Source: CAZRIE01 sp964600075
Lineage (GTDB): Bacteria > Bacteroidota > Bacteroidia > Flavobacteriales > Flavobacteriaceae
DNA length: 64,000 nucleotides
NCBI GenBank assembly: GCA_964600075.1
Contig: CAZRIE010000007.1
Span: 27,696-91,695 of the forward strand
Reading direction: 5' to 3'
Shown piece by piece: positions 27,553-36,748 of this stretch (the stretch's first letter is position 1; the number at the start of each line of letters is the position of its first letter). Under the pieces are notes generated by a model. It was not told where the DNA came from, ran no database searches, and worked only from the letters and a program-made list of their open reading frames with translations. The translations under genes and the position numbers were made by a program.

Positions 27553-28170
27553 ATGAAAGGTTTTAGAATACTGTTAATCATAACGGCCTTATTGACATTC
27601 AACCTACAATTTGCGCAGGAAGAGGAACAAGAAAGTATCTCTCTCGACAAAGGTGCTATTGATAGCCAATTTGAATTTGTTTATAAAAAATCGGGCAACT
27701 ACAGGGCCGATGGAAAAAAATACGAAGTTGTTCGAACAATATCTTTAGATAAGTTGCGTCAAAATGTTTTGGATACCTTAAGTGGATTTAACAAGAGAGC
27801 GGCTGAACTTAAGGCTACCATTTCTGGCCATGAATCTACAATTGCCTCATTGAATAAAAAGTTGGAGGAGACCACGAACAATCTGGCAGGGGTAACCGAA
27901 GAAAAGGACAGCATGTCTTTCTTGGGCATTATGGTATCAAAAGGTACATACAATGCCATATTGTGGACGGTTATCGCCTCTTTGTTGGCGCTATTGCTAT
28001 TTTTTATCTATAAGTTCAGAAATAGTAACATTCTTACCCAAGAGGCCAAGACCAATTTGTCTGAGCTCGAAACCGAATACGAAGATCATAGGAGAAGGGC
28101 CCTGGAAAGGGAACAAAAAATCTCTCGCCAGTTACAAGACGAAATCAATAGGTACAAAAAACAAAAATAA
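27553..28170 (+). CDS. membrane protein with signal peptide and coiled coils
   Basis: A 205-residue protein with an N-terminal signal peptide (cleavage about 20-22, QFAQ), a periplasmic part with heptad-rich helices (KRAAELKATISGHESTIASL), one transmembrane helix (about 133-155) and a charged cytoplasmic coiled coil (about 165-205). No domain is recognised. The ATG at 27553 is preferred over a GTG two codons upstream. It precedes the GNAT-trmD genes but has its own terminator, so it is transcribed separately. The function is unknown. Confidence 0.72.
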   Translation: MKGFRILLIITALLTFNLQFAQEEEQESISLDKGAIDSQFEFVYKKSGNYRADGKKYEVVRTISLDKLRQNVLDTLSGFNKRAAELKATISGHESTIASLNKKLEETTNNLAGVTEEKDSMSFLGIMVSKGTYNAILWTVIASLLALLLFFIYKFRNSNILTQEAKTNLSELETEYEDHRRRALEREQKISRQLQDEINRYKKQK

Positions 28171-28198
28171 GATAAAAGCTCCCTTCGGAGCTTTTATC
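28171..28198 (+). terminator. terminator after the coiled-coil membrane protein
   Basis: A perfect 12-bp stem GATAAAAGCTCC / GGAGCTTTTATC closed by a CTTC loop, directly after the stop codon. It is symmetric with A and T tracts and may work in both directions. Confidence 0.85.
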
Positions 28199-28208
28199 AA
28201 TTAGAACC

Positions 28209-28652
28209 ATGTTGAAAATCATTAGGGCCAAAACAATGGATCTTCAAGAATTGGCCCAACTATTTGATGCGTATCGGGTCTTTTACAAACAAGAATCGGA
28301 TGTTGATTCGTCATTACATTTCTTAAAAGAACGATTCGTAAAACAGCAATCTGTAGTATTTATGCCCTATGTGGATAATAAAGCGGTCGGCTTTACACAA
28401 CTTTACACTACCTTTTCATCTGTATCCTTAGAACCGGAGTATATCTTGAACGATTTATACGTTGCACCTTCAGAAAGAAAAACAGGAATCGGAGAAGCCC
28501 TTTTGAACAGTGCGAAAGCCTTTTGTATAGAAAACGGATACAAAGGAGCAGCCTTAGAAACGGCCATAGATAACCCGGCGCAAAAGCTATACGAAAAACT
28601 AGGCTGGCAAAAAGATACCCGCTGTTTTCATTACTTTTGGACTCCCGAATGA
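28209..28652 (+). CDS. GNAT family N-acetyltransferase
   Basis: A 147-residue acetyltransferase with the CoA-binding segment LYVAPSERKTGIGEALLNSA and the C-terminal LETAIDNPAQKLYEKLGW. The substrate is unknown. It lies 20 nt upstream of trmD and is probably cotranscribed with it. Confidence 0.9.
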   Translation: MLKIIRAKTMDLQELAQLFDAYRVFYKQESDVDSSLHFLKERFVKQQSVVFMPYVDNKAVGFTQLYTTFSSVSLEPEYILNDLYVAPSERKTGIGEALLNSAKAFCIENGYKGAALETAIDNPAQKLYEKLGWQKDTRCFHYFWTPE

Positions 28653-28672
28653 TTTCAAAATAAAATCTTCTC

Positions 28673-29347
28673 ATGCGCATCGATATTATAACAGTATTAC
28701 CCGAATTATTGGAAAGTCCTTTTGGCGCATCTATATTAAAAAGGGCAATCGAGAAAGGTTTGGTCGAAGTACAAATGCACAACCTTCGAGATTATACGGA
28801 TAAAAGTTACAATCAAGTAGACGATTACCAATATGGTGGAGGAGCGGGAATGGTGTTGATGGTAGAACCCATCGATAAGTGTATTGCTGCTTTAAAATCT
28901 GAGCGAGATTATGATGAAATCATTTACATGACCCCCGACGGCGAAACCCTGAACCAGAAAATGGCCAATAGCATCTCTTTGTTGGAAAATATTATTATTC
29001 TCTGCGGGCATTATAAAGGTGTGGACCAAAGGGTAAGGGATGCCTTTATAACAAGGGAAATTTCAATAGGTGATTATGTGCTCTCTGGAGGTGAACTAGG
29101 TGCTGCGATACTTTGTGATACTATAATTCGATTGATTCCAGGGGTCTTGAATAATGAAACTTCGGCGCTTACCGATACGTTTCAAGATAATCTTTTAGCC
29201 CCACCTGTATATACAAGACCAGCCGATTATAAGGGACTGAAAGTACCTGAAATACTATTAGGCGGTAATTTCCCCAAAATAGAAAAGTGGCGTGAAGACC
29301 AGGCCCAAACAAGAACAGAAAAGTTAAGGCCCGACTTGTTAGACTGA
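28673..29347 (+). CDS. trmD: tRNA (guanine37-N1)-methyltransferase
   Basis: Methylates G37 next to the anticodon, which prevents frameshifting. The 224 residues form a SPOUT trefoil-knot enzyme with MRIDIITVLPELL at the N terminus, DDYQYGGGAGMVL, LCGHYKGVDQRV and ISIGDYVLSGGELGA. trmD is often next to rplS, as here; a 215-nt spacer with a strong promoter separates them. A 9-bp hairpin without a U tract follows the stop codon (29352-29376). Confidence 0.97.
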   Translation: MRIDIITVLPELLESPFGASILKRAIEKGLVEVQMHNLRDYTDKSYNQVDDYQYGGGAGMVLMVEPIDKCIAALKSERDYDEIIYMTPDGETLNQKMANSISLLENIIILCGHYKGVDQRVRDAFITREISIGDYVLSGGELGAAILCDTIIRLIPGVLNNETSALTDTFQDNLLAPPVYTRPADYKGLKVPEILLGGNFPKIEKWREDQAQTRTEKLRPDLLD

Positions 29348-29464
29348 AAAAGTCGGGAGTCAAAAATACTTCCGACCTCACAAACTTCTAAAACTCTTAA
29401 GCATAGACTAGTTGTATTGGTTTTTGAATCCTTTTTAGATTGCCAATAAAATCATTAAAAAATG

Positions 29465-29494
29465 TTGTAGAATCTATTTTATAGCCTATTTTTG
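29465..29494 (+). promoter_or_regulatory. promoter of rplS
   Basis: TTG (29465-29467), 19-nt spacer, TATTTTTG (29487-29494): a full match to the Bacteroidetes -33/-7 consensus. Transcription would start near 29500, giving a leader of about 60 nt. Confidence 0.8.
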
Positions 29495-29562
29495 CATCCT
29501 GTTAAATTAACCTCTGACGAAAATCGTGAATGTTGATTGAAACATAACGTTAAAACTAAATC

Positions 29563-29913
29563 ATGGAATCATTATTAAAATTCGTTGAAGACGAATTTGT
29601 TCCGAGAAAAGAATTTCCTAAATTTTCTGCTGGTGACACAATCACCGTATACTACGAAATCAAGGAAGGTGAAAAGACGCGTACCCAGTTTTTTAAAGGT
29701 GTCGTTATTCAAAGAAGAGGCACCGGATCGACGGAAACCTTTACTATCCGTAAAATGTCGGGTACAGTAGGTGTAGAACGTATTTTTCCGATTAACATGC
29801 CCGCTTTGCAGAAAGTTGAAGTCAATAAAAAAGGTAAAGTACGTAGAGCACGTATATTCTACTTCAGAGGTCTTACAGGTAAAAAGGCCCGTATTAAAGA
29901 AGTACGCTCGTAA
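29563..29913 (+). CDS. rplS: 50S ribosomal protein L19
   Basis: A 116-residue ribosomal protein at the 30S-50S interface. The family pattern is clear: FSAGDTITVYYEIKEG, RTQFFKGVVIQRRG, TFTIRKMSGTVGVERIFPIN and KGKVRRARIFYFRGLTGKKARIKE. It has its own promoter and terminator and is therefore monocistronic here. Confidence 0.97.
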   Translation: MESLLKFVEDEFVPRKEFPKFSAGDTITVYYEIKEGEKTRTQFFKGVVIQRRGTGSTETFTIRKMSGTVGVERIFPINMPALQKVEVNKKGKVRRARIFYFRGLTGKKARIKEVRS

Positions 29914-29929
29914 ACGCGATTCATAAATG

Positions 29930-29971
29930 AAAAAATCCCGTGCCGATTCTAATTGGTATGGGATTTTTTTT
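29930..29971 (+). terminator. terminator of rplS
   Basis: A 10-bp stem ATCCCGTGCC / GGTATGGGAT (with G-U pairs) flanked by AAAAA and TTTTTTTT. Confidence 0.88.
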
Positions 29972-30030
29972 ATGAACAATTGTTAATTAGTCAAGTTCAT
30001 AAGTTGTTGATTTTAAATTTGTTAAAAACC

Positions 30031-30061
30031 TTGACTGCTCGTCAAAATAATCCTATATTTA
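30031..30061 (+). promoter_or_regulatory. near-consensus promoter in the rplS-icd spacer
   Basis: TTG (30031-30033), 20-nt spacer, TATATTTA (30054-30061), differing from TAnnTTTG only in the last base. It points into a region without an intact gene that ends in a strong hairpin at 30442-30481. Confidence 0.45.
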
Positions 30062-30481
30062 GTCCGCGGTTGAAAAAAAACCTGTCTAGGGTTGGATTAA
30101 AAGTCGTTATAGAGTTTACGTTCTTTATATTGTTGTCTAGTTTTTAAGGATTTTTATTTGATGTATGTCAAGTACGTATCCTGACACAAAACGAGCATAG
30201 AGCCAAAAAGCTGTCGCTTTTTGGAAAAAACCTATGTGGATGTACTTATGGTACACGCAAAACTTCGGTTGTGCGTATACAGGTTAAGGTCATTAAAACA
30301 TCGATAAGAAAACCCATTTGTTGCTTGGTTCAATACTTTAGAGCAAAAGAGTTTTCAAACGTTGGATATCGTGCCGCAAACGCAATCAATGGTTGCCGAT
30401 CTGTTTATAAACAGGGAAGAAAGTTTGACAGCGATTTCCTAAAAAGCCATATCAATGTACTTGTACAATGATATGGCTTTT
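30062..30481 (+). ncRNA. candidate structured RNA or relic transcription unit
   Basis: About 420 bp between a near-consensus promoter and a strong terminator hairpin, with no intact gene. It holds a perfect 9-bp hairpin (CCAAAAAGC-TGTC-GCTTTTTGG, 30203-30224) and a 13-bp imperfect hairpin capped by a cUUCGg tetraloop (30251-30280). A TGTAC/GTACA pairing just upstream of the second hairpin could compete with it. No known RNA family (tmRNA, RNase P, SRP, 6S) is recognised. Against an RNA: an open stretch of 44 codons (30308-30439, including NPFVAWFNTLEQKSFQTLD) ends right at the terminator and looks protein-like, so a decayed gene is a real alternative. Confidence 0.35.
30442..30481 (+). terminator. 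long terminator-like hairpin
   Basis: A 13-bp perfect stem AAAAGCCATATCA / TGATATGGCTTTT that extends inward through TGTAC / GTACA after one A-A mismatch. It follows a TAA stop at 30440-30442. The remaining 320 bp to icd hold only its promoter, as far as I can see. Confidence 0.75.
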
Positions 30482-30765
30482 GCTATTCTAAGACAATTAT
30501 CATCGCATTTACGTCTCTGTAAATAACCCGAAGAAACCAATGGTCCCATATTTAGTATTAAGCTTCACTAATCAGCACAGGGAATATATTACCAGACTGT
30601 CCAATACGTTAACCAGCTTCATCTTTTTCGAAAATAATCTAATCCGATATTGTTCATTTGCGCTAAGGTCGACTTCAAAACTACATAATTGACGAACTTA
30701 CAATTTCAATAATAATTAAGTTTATTGGCCTACCATCTTTTCACGGGCAAAATCACATAAAATCG

Positions 30766-30773
30766 TATATTTG
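30766..30773 (+). promoter_or_regulatory. -7 promoter element of icd
   Basis: TATATTTG (TAnnTTTG) lies 29 nt upstream of the icd ATG. No TTG is seen at the standard -33 distance. Confidence 0.55.
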
Positions 30774-30802
30774 CTCGGCTTAAAACAAAACCCAATCCAT
30801 TC

Positions 30803-33022
30803 ATGTCGAAGATTTTTTATACCAAGACCGACGAGGCACCAGCTTTAGCGACCCAATCATTTTTACCGATAGTAAAAGCATTTACGAAAACCGCCGATAT
30901 ACATATCGAAACCAAAGACATATCGCTAGCTTGTAGAATTATTGTTGCCTTTTCCGATTTTTTGAACGATAATCAAAAAATTTCCAACGATTTGCTAGAG
31001 TTGGGCGACTTGGCAAAAAAACCAGAAGCAAATATCATTAAACTACCCAATATTAGTGCGTCGGTTCCGCAGTTGAAAGAAGCGATCACTGAATTACAAG
31101 CCAAAGGCTATGCCCTACCCAACTATCCCGACAATCCCAATAACGATTCGGAGCTTGACATTAGATCTAGGTACGACCGAATTAAAGGTAGTGCAGTAAA
31201 CCCTGTACTTCGTGAGGGTAATTCGGACAGAAGGGCTCCAAGGGCGGTAAAAAACTATGCGAAGCAAAACCCGCATTCAATGGGTGCTTGGAGTCCTGGT
31301 TCCAAAACTCATGTGGCCACAATGGATCATGGCGATTTTAAATCCAACGAAAAATCATTGACAATCGATACTGCAACGAATGTCAAAATAGAGTTGTTCA
31401 AAACAGATGGTGGTACGACCATTCTTAAAGAAAAGGTTTCCCTTTTAAAGGGTGAAATTATTGATGCAACGGTGATGAGCAAGGCTGCTCTAACTACTTT
31501 TCTTCAAGAACAGGTACAAGACGCAAAAAATAAAGGTGTGTTATTCTCCCTTCATATGAAGGCAACCATGATGAAGGTATCAGACCCTATTATTTTCGGT
31601 CGCGCCTTAGAGGTATTCTTTGAAAAAGTATTCCATAAATACGATGAGACTTTTAAATCAATTGGAATTAGTGCAAATGATGGTCTTGAAAATTTATATG
31701 CGAAACTAGACGATTTACCTTCCGACAAAAAAAAGGAAATCGAAAGTGACATTCAACTAGCTACTAAGACCGGACCGGGTTTGGCGATGGTCAATTCCGA
31801 TAAGGGTATTACAAACCTTCATGTACCAAGCGATATTATTATAGATGCCTCGATGCCGGCCATGATCCGCAACTCAGGTCAGATGTGGAACACCAAAGGT
31901 ACGTTACAAGATACCAAGGCGGTAATCCCCGATAGCAGCTATGCAGATATTTATACGGCTACCATCGAATTCTGCAAAAAACACGGAGCCTTTGACCCAA
32001 CAACTATGGGAACTGTACCTAATGTTGGTCTTATGGCGCAAAAAGCGGAAGAATATGGTTCTCACGACAAAACTTTTGAAATTAGTTCAGCCGGTAAAGT
32101 CAAAATTTTGGACATTAATTCGGGAAAAATATTAATCGAACATACCGTAGAAGAAGGTGATATATGGCGTATGTGCCAAGTAAAGGACGCACCAATACAA
32201 GATTGGGTGAAACTAGCTGTTTCTCGTGCGAAAGCAACCCAGGATCCTGCCGTTTTTTGGTTGGATAAAAACCGTGCACACGACGCAGAACTCATAAAAA
32301 AAGTGAATACATACCTAAAGGAATACGATACATCAGAGTTAGATATCAGAATTCTTTCACCTAAAAAAGCTACAGAATTTACGTTACAGCGCCTCAAAGA
32401 TGGTAAAGACACCATATCGGTTTCCGGAAACGTTTTGCGGGATTACCTGACCGATCTTTTTCCTATTTTAGAAGTGGGCACAAGTGCGAAAATGCTCTCT
32501 ATCGTTCCCCTAATGAACGGGGGTGGTCTTTTCGAAACTGGAGCAGGAGGTTCCGCTCCTAAACATGTAGAACAGTTTTTAGAAGAGGGCCATCTCAGAT
32601 GGGATTCTTTAGGTGAGTTCTTAGCTTTGGGCATTTCGTTAGAATTTTATGGTGATAAAAACGAGAATGAAAAGGCAAAAATCTTGGGCGATGCCCTAGA
32701 TAGTGCTACAGAAAAATTCTTAGTCAACGATAAATCGCCCTCTAGAAAAGTTAAGGAATTGGACACGCGCGGAAGTCATTTTTATCTTGCGATGTACTGG
32801 GCAGAGGCGTTGGCCAAGCAAAGTAAAAATACTGAATTGAAGTCTATTTTCGAAAAAGCCTTCCAAGATATGAAAGACAACGAATTAAGAATCACCAATG
32901 AACTGATTGAAGCCCAAGGAAAACCTCAGAACATTGGGGGTTATTACTTACCGGATACAGAAATGGTAGCAAATGCTATGCGTCCAAGTGCTATTTTTAA
33001 TACGATTCTGAATTCGATATAA
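30803..33022 (+). CDS. icd: NADP-dependent isocitrate dehydrogenase, monomeric type
   Basis: Oxidises isocitrate to 2-oxoglutarate in the TCA cycle, producing NADPH. The 739 residues and the sequence (IFYTKTDEAPALATQSFLPI; RAPRAVKNYAKQNPHSMGAW; NGGGLFETGAGGSAPKHVEQ) identify the large monomeric IDH-II class rather than the dimeric enzyme of E. coli. It is monocistronic with its own promoter and terminator. Confidence 0.97.
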   Translation: MSKIFYTKTDEAPALATQSFLPIVKAFTKTADIHIETKDISLACRIIVAFSDFLNDNQKISNDLLELGDLAKKPEANIIKLPNISASVPQLKEAITELQAKGYALPNYPDNPNNDSELDIRSRYDRIKGSAVNPVLREGNSDRRAPRAVKNYAKQNPHSMGAWSPGSKTHVATMDHGDFKSNEKSLTIDTATNVKIELFKTDGGTTILKEKVSLLKGEIIDATVMSKAALTTFLQEQVQDAKNKGVLFSLHMKATMMKVSDPIIFGRALEVFFEKVFHKYDETFKSIGISANDGLENLYAKLDDLPSDKKKEIESDIQLATKTGPGLAMVNSDKGITNLHVPSDIIIDASMPAMIRNSGQMWNTKGTLQDTKAVIPDSSYADIYTATIEFCKKHGAFDPTTMGTVPNVGLMAQKAEEYGSHDKTFEISSAGKVKILDINSGKILIEHTVEEGDIWRMCQVKDAPIQDWVKLAVSRAKATQDPAVFWLDKNRAHDAELIKKVNTYLKEYDTSELDIRILSPKKATEFTLQRLKDGKDTISVSGNVLRDYLTDLFPILEVGTSAKMLSIVPLMNGGGLFETGAGGSAPKHVEQFLEEGHLRWDSLGEFLALGISLEFYGDKNENEKAKILGDALDSATEKFLVNDKSPSRKVKELDTRGSHFYLAMYWAEALAKQSKNTELKSIFEKAFQDMKDNELRITNELIEAQGKPQNIGGYYLPDTEMVANAMRPSAIFNTILNSI

Positions 33023-33040
33023 GCAATGTTTTACTTAAGG

Positions 33041-33078
33041 AAAGAGGCCCCCGCTAATGACGGGGGCCTCTTTTTTTA
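33041..33078 (+). terminator. terminator of icd
   Basis: A perfect 10-bp stem GAGGCCCCCG / CGGGGGCCTC, 7-nt loop, followed by seven T. Confidence 0.95.
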
Positions 33079-33142
33079 AATTACTGTTAACGTTTTCACC
33101 CTTGCTATTTTTCTGATTACTTTTATAAAAAATTGCTTTTTA

Positions 33143-35542
33143 ATGAATCCAATTACCAAGGTTTTACTCTCGGTTTTTCTATTTTTTTCTATTCAAAATT
33201 TTGCGCAAGAGCGGTACACATTGAGTGGTGCTGTTTCGGAAGCCTCTAGTAATGAAACCCTTATCGGAGTTACTATTGCTTTTCCAGAGCTTCGTACAGG
33301 GGTCACCACCAATGAATACGGCTTTTATTCAATTACTTTACCAGAAGGCGAATACCAGTTACAAGTCAGTTATTTGGGCTTTCAAGATATCGTTCAGACT
33401 GTATCACTTTCTGAAAATCGTAAAATCAATTTTCAATTGCAAGAGGCTGCTGAACAGCTCGAAGAGGTGGTAGTTACCGAAAATATCGAAAAGATGGACA
33501 TTCGGAAACCCCAGATGAGCGTAAATGCTCTATCAGTCGAAACGATAAAAAAAATCCCAGTAATTCTTGGGGAGGCCGATGTCATAAAATCCATTTTACT
33601 GTTGCCCGGTGTAACAAATGCAGGTGAGGGCGCTTCAGGTTTCAATGTTCGAGGGGGCTCGGTCGATCAAAACTTAATTTTACTAGACGAGGCCATAATA
33701 TTTAATTCATCGCATCTTTTCGGATTTTTCTCAGTCTTCAATCCCGATGCAATAAAAGATATCAAGTTATATAAAGGGGGTATTCCCGCACGATATGGCG
33801 GAAGGGTTTCTTCAGTGCTGGACATATTCCAAAAAGAAGGAAACAGTAAAGAACTCAAAGTTAATGGTGGCATTGGTGCCGTTGCAAGTCGCTTGCTGGT
33901 CGAAGGCCCTATTTTAAAAGACAAAGCTGCTTTTTTAATCGGGGGCCGTGCATCTTACGCCCATCTGCTCTTACCTCTTTTCGATCTCGACAATACTGCT
34001 TATTTCTATGATTTGAATACTAAAATAAGCTACAATATCAATGAAAGAAATAGCATCTTTTTATCTGGTTATTTTGGTCGGGACGTTTTCGGGATCAGCG
34101 AAAGTTTTGTAAATACGTATGGGAATACGGTCGGAAATTTTCGTTGGAACCATTTGTTTTCAGACAAACTTTTCTCTAACCTTTCCGTAATCTATTCCGA
34201 CTATTATTATGGATTGAAATTAGATTTCGTCGGTTTTAATTGGAACTCCGGTATACAAAATTTCAACGTGAAATATGATTTAAAACACTATTTAAGTGAT
34301 AAGTTACAAATCAACTACGGGGTCAACAATATTTACTACCAGTTCAATCCAGGAAAAATTGAGCCAAGTAATTCAGAATCGGGTATTCTAGAAGAGCAGT
34401 TGACCCGAAAATATGCCAATGAATTCGCTGTCTATATTGATATCGAACACGATGTAACCGAAAACCTAAGTCTGAACTATGGTCTTCGCTTCAGTAACTT
34501 TGTTCGTCTTGGACAAGATGCGCTCAATATCTATGAGAATGATGAACCCGTATTTTTTGATCCCTTTTTGATGATTTACCAAGAGGCCGACCCTGTGGAA
34601 ACTATCAACCCCGGACGTGGTGGTAATCTCGCAACCTTTAATAATTTTGAACCAAGGGTTTCCCTCGCTTATACCATTAATGATAACAGTTCGTTCAAAG
34701 CGAGTTACACACGACTGGCGCAATATCTACATTTGTTGTCGAATACAAACTCACCTACGCCATTGGATGTATGGGCGCCTAGTGGCCCTTATATCAAACC
34801 ACAGCTTTTAGACCAATATGCATTAGGTTATTTCAAGAATATCAAAAACGGGGACTATTCTTTTGAAACGGAAATTTTTTATAAGGATATTCAGAACCGT
34901 ATCGACTATATAGACGGAGCGAATCTAATCGCAAATGATGCCATAGAACAGGTTATTTTAAATGGGGAGGCAAGGGCCTACGGGCTCGAATTATTATTGC
35001 GTAAGAATGAAGGTGTCTTTCAAGGGTGGTTGGCCTATACAATCTCAAGATCGGAACAAAGAACTCCTGGAAGGGTGCCCGTGGAAGATAACGGTGGGAC
35101 GCCCAGTGAAACGGGAATCAATTTTGGCGAATGGTACAGCTCACCCTTTGACAAGGCCCACGATATCTCTTTCTACGGAAATTACGAACTCAACAAGAAA
35201 TGGAGTTTCAACACCAACTTTGTATATCAAACAGGTCAGCCCACTAACTATCCTATAGGGCAATTCGAATTTCAGGGTCTAACAGTACCTTACTATGGAC
35301 TTAGAAATAAAGAACGCCTACCCGCCTATCACCGTATTGATATAGCAGCGACCTTAACTCCAAAAAAGAACATCAAGCGAAAATGGCAAGCTGAGTGGGT
35401 TTTCAGCATTTACAACCTCTATAATCGCAGAAATGCAGCATCGATTAATTTTCGACAAAATCTTGATACAGGGGCCAATGAAGCGGTACGTACTTCTATT
35501 TTTGGAATTGTACCCGCTGTAACCTATAACTTCAAATTTTAA
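33143..35542 (+). CDS. TonB-dependent receptor with CarboxypepD_reg-like domain
   Basis: A 799-residue outer-membrane receptor. A signal peptide (about 1-22, FAQ) is followed by a CarboxypepD_reg-like beta-sandwich (about 25-110), a plug domain (EQLEEVVVTENIEKM ... GFNVRGGSVDQNLILLDEA) and a C-terminal barrel ending in an aromatic residue (TYNFKF). The plug has the FNVRGG pattern of energy-coupled transporters. The following DUF4249 lipoprotein, 4 nt downstream, is the usual partner of this receptor subfamily. It is not a SusC/SusD pair. The ligand is unknown. Confidence 0.93.
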   Translation: MNPITKVLLSVFLFFSIQNFAQERYTLSGAVSEASSNETLIGVTIAFPELRTGVTTNEYGFYSITLPEGEYQLQVSYLGFQDIVQTVSLSENRKINFQLQEAAEQLEEVVVTENIEKMDIRKPQMSVNALSVETIKKIPVILGEADVIKSILLLPGVTNAGEGASGFNVRGGSVDQNLILLDEAIIFNSSHLFGFFSVFNPDAIKDIKLYKGGIPARYGGRVSSVLDIFQKEGNSKELKVNGGIGAVASRLLVEGPILKDKAAFLIGGRASYAHLLLPLFDLDNTAYFYDLNTKISYNINERNSIFLSGYFGRDVFGISESFVNTYGNTVGNFRWNHLFSDKLFSNLSVIYSDYYYGLKLDFVGFNWNSGIQNFNVKYDLKHYLSDKLQINYGVNNIYYQFNPGKIEPSNSESGILEEQLTRKYANEFAVYIDIEHDVTENLSLNYGLRFSNFVRLGQDALNIYENDEPVFFDPFLMIYQEADPVETINPGRGGNLATFNNFEPRVSLAYTINDNSSFKASYTRLAQYLHLLSNTNSPTPLDVWAPSGPYIKPQLLDQYALGYFKNIKNGDYSFETEIFYKDIQNRIDYIDGANLIANDAIEQVILNGEARAYGLELLLRKNEGVFQGWLAYTISRSEQRTPGRVPVEDNGGTPSETGINFGEWYSSPFDKAHDISFYGNYELNKKWSFNTNFVYQTGQPTNYPIGQFEFQGLTVPYYGLRNKERLPAYHRIDIAATLTPKKNIKRKWQAEWVFSIYNLYNRRNAASINFRQNLDTGANEAVRTSIFGIVPAVTYNFKF

Positions 35543-35546
35543 GGCT

Positions 35547-36395
35547 ATGAAAAAAATGTTTTCATTATTTCTAGTTCTCTCGTTTTTGACATCATGTGAA
35601 GATGTTATAGAAGTAGATGTGCCATCGGAAGAACCACGTTTAATAGTAGACGCACTTATCAGGATAGATACCACCGTTACTACATCACCCTTTTTTGCAG
35701 AAGTAAAGGTCAGTACTTCCAGTGATTTTTTCGGTGAAATCAGTCCTGCGCAATTAGATGAAATTACAATAACAAATACCATGTTGAATGAGAGTATCGT
35801 ACTTCTTGAAACGCAGCCAGGGAGTGGTTTATACCGCAAGGATACAAGCTTAGATTTTATGACATCTGCAGAATTATTGCTTCAAATCATCTATGAGGGC
35901 TCTATATTTGAAGCTAGCACAACGTATGTACCTACGGTTCCCATAGATAAATTAGAACAGGGAGATGCAACTTTGTTTTCGGGCGAAGAGACCGAAATAG
36001 TGGTCACCTTTACAGATAGCCCAGATCGTGATGATTTTTATCTTTTTGATTTTGATTTCAATGAATATCTTGTTACCGAAGACAAATTCTATCCAGGTCA
36101 GACCTTTCAATTTTCTTATTTCTATGAAGATGGGATTGAATCCGGCAGGGAAGTCGAGGTAAGTATTATAGGTGTTGACAAACCTTTTTTTAATTATATG
36201 AATCAGATTATAGTGCAGTCTGGAGGCGACCAAGGCCCGTTTCAAACACCCGCAGCAACAGTTCGAGGTAATATTATAAACGTAACAAACATCGATAACA
36301 ATGATAGTTTCGATACTGTTGATAATAAGGATAATTTTGCTTTAGGTTATTTTGCTGTTTGTCAGTCATTTAACAAATCGCTAATAATCGAATAA
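35547..36395 (+). CDS. DUF4249 family lipoprotein
   Basis: A 282-residue lipoprotein with the lipobox LTSC (Cys17) after a short hydrophobic leader. The body matches DUF4249: an early IEVDVPSEEPRLIVDALI, and a C-terminal ATVRGNIIN followed by NFALGYFAVCQ. It is probably surface-exposed or periplasmic, working with the TonB receptor 4 nt upstream; the family is known mainly from this pairing. The mechanism is unknown. Confidence 0.88.
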   Translation: MKKMFSLFLVLSFLTSCEDVIEVDVPSEEPRLIVDALIRIDTTVTTSPFFAEVKVSTSSDFFGEISPAQLDEITITNTMLNESIVLLETQPGSGLYRKDTSLDFMTSAELLLQIIYEGSIFEASTTYVPTVPIDKLEQGDATLFSGEETEIVVTFTDSPDRDDFYLFDFDFNEYLVTEDKFYPGQTFQFSYFYEDGIESGREVEVSIIGVDKPFFNYMNQIIVQSGGDQGPFQTPAATVRGNIINVTNIDNNDSFDTVDNKDNFALGYFAVCQSFNKSLIIE

Positions 36396-36449
36396 TTGAC
36401 TCATTTCCGGAAAAAGATTTAGCATAAACATTTATTTGGCAACCCAATT

Positions 36450-36677
36450 ATGAAAACGGACAAAGAACTACTACTAAAAGGTGTGAAATTCATCGCTTTC
36501 ACCGTAGCCTTAATGTTCTTGGCACCCTTCGTCATTTATCAGGCCTTCAAAAACCAGGAACATCCGTTATATTGGCCAGTTCTTGTTTTAGGCCTAATTC
36601 TAGGCATTACGGCTATTGCCCTGGGGTTTTATAGTATAAAAGTGATTTTAGACTCTCTTTTTGGACAGAAAAAATAG
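36450..36677 (+). CDS. DUF6095 family small membrane protein
   Basis: A 75-residue protein with two transmembrane helices (about 12-31 and 41-64) and a positively charged tail. It resembles the flavobacterial DUF6095 family as I recall it. The function is unknown. It lies 54 nt after the DUF4249 gene and converges with the DUF4294 gene. Confidence 0.7.
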   Translation: MKTDKELLLKGVKFIAFTVALMFLAPFVIYQAFKNQEHPLYWPVLVLGLILGITAIALGFYSIKVILDSLFGQKK

Positions 36678-36748
36678 TTTACATGCTTAATTCTAACCTT
36701 ATTAAGGGTTTCTAGAAAAACAACTTGCTATTATACTTCGCAACCTGT

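Noticed and set aside
29352..29376. 9-bp hairpin after trmD as a terminator
   Set aside because: There is no T tract after the stem.
30271..30471. Plus-strand open frame of 66 codons in the rplS-icd spacer
   Set aside because: Composition is not protein-like, and it overlaps the more convincing 44-codon frame and the terminator hairpin.
33143..36395. TonB receptor pair as a SusC/SusD polysaccharide locus
   Set aside because: The partner is a DUF4249 lipoprotein, not SusD, and no glycoside hydrolase is adjacent.
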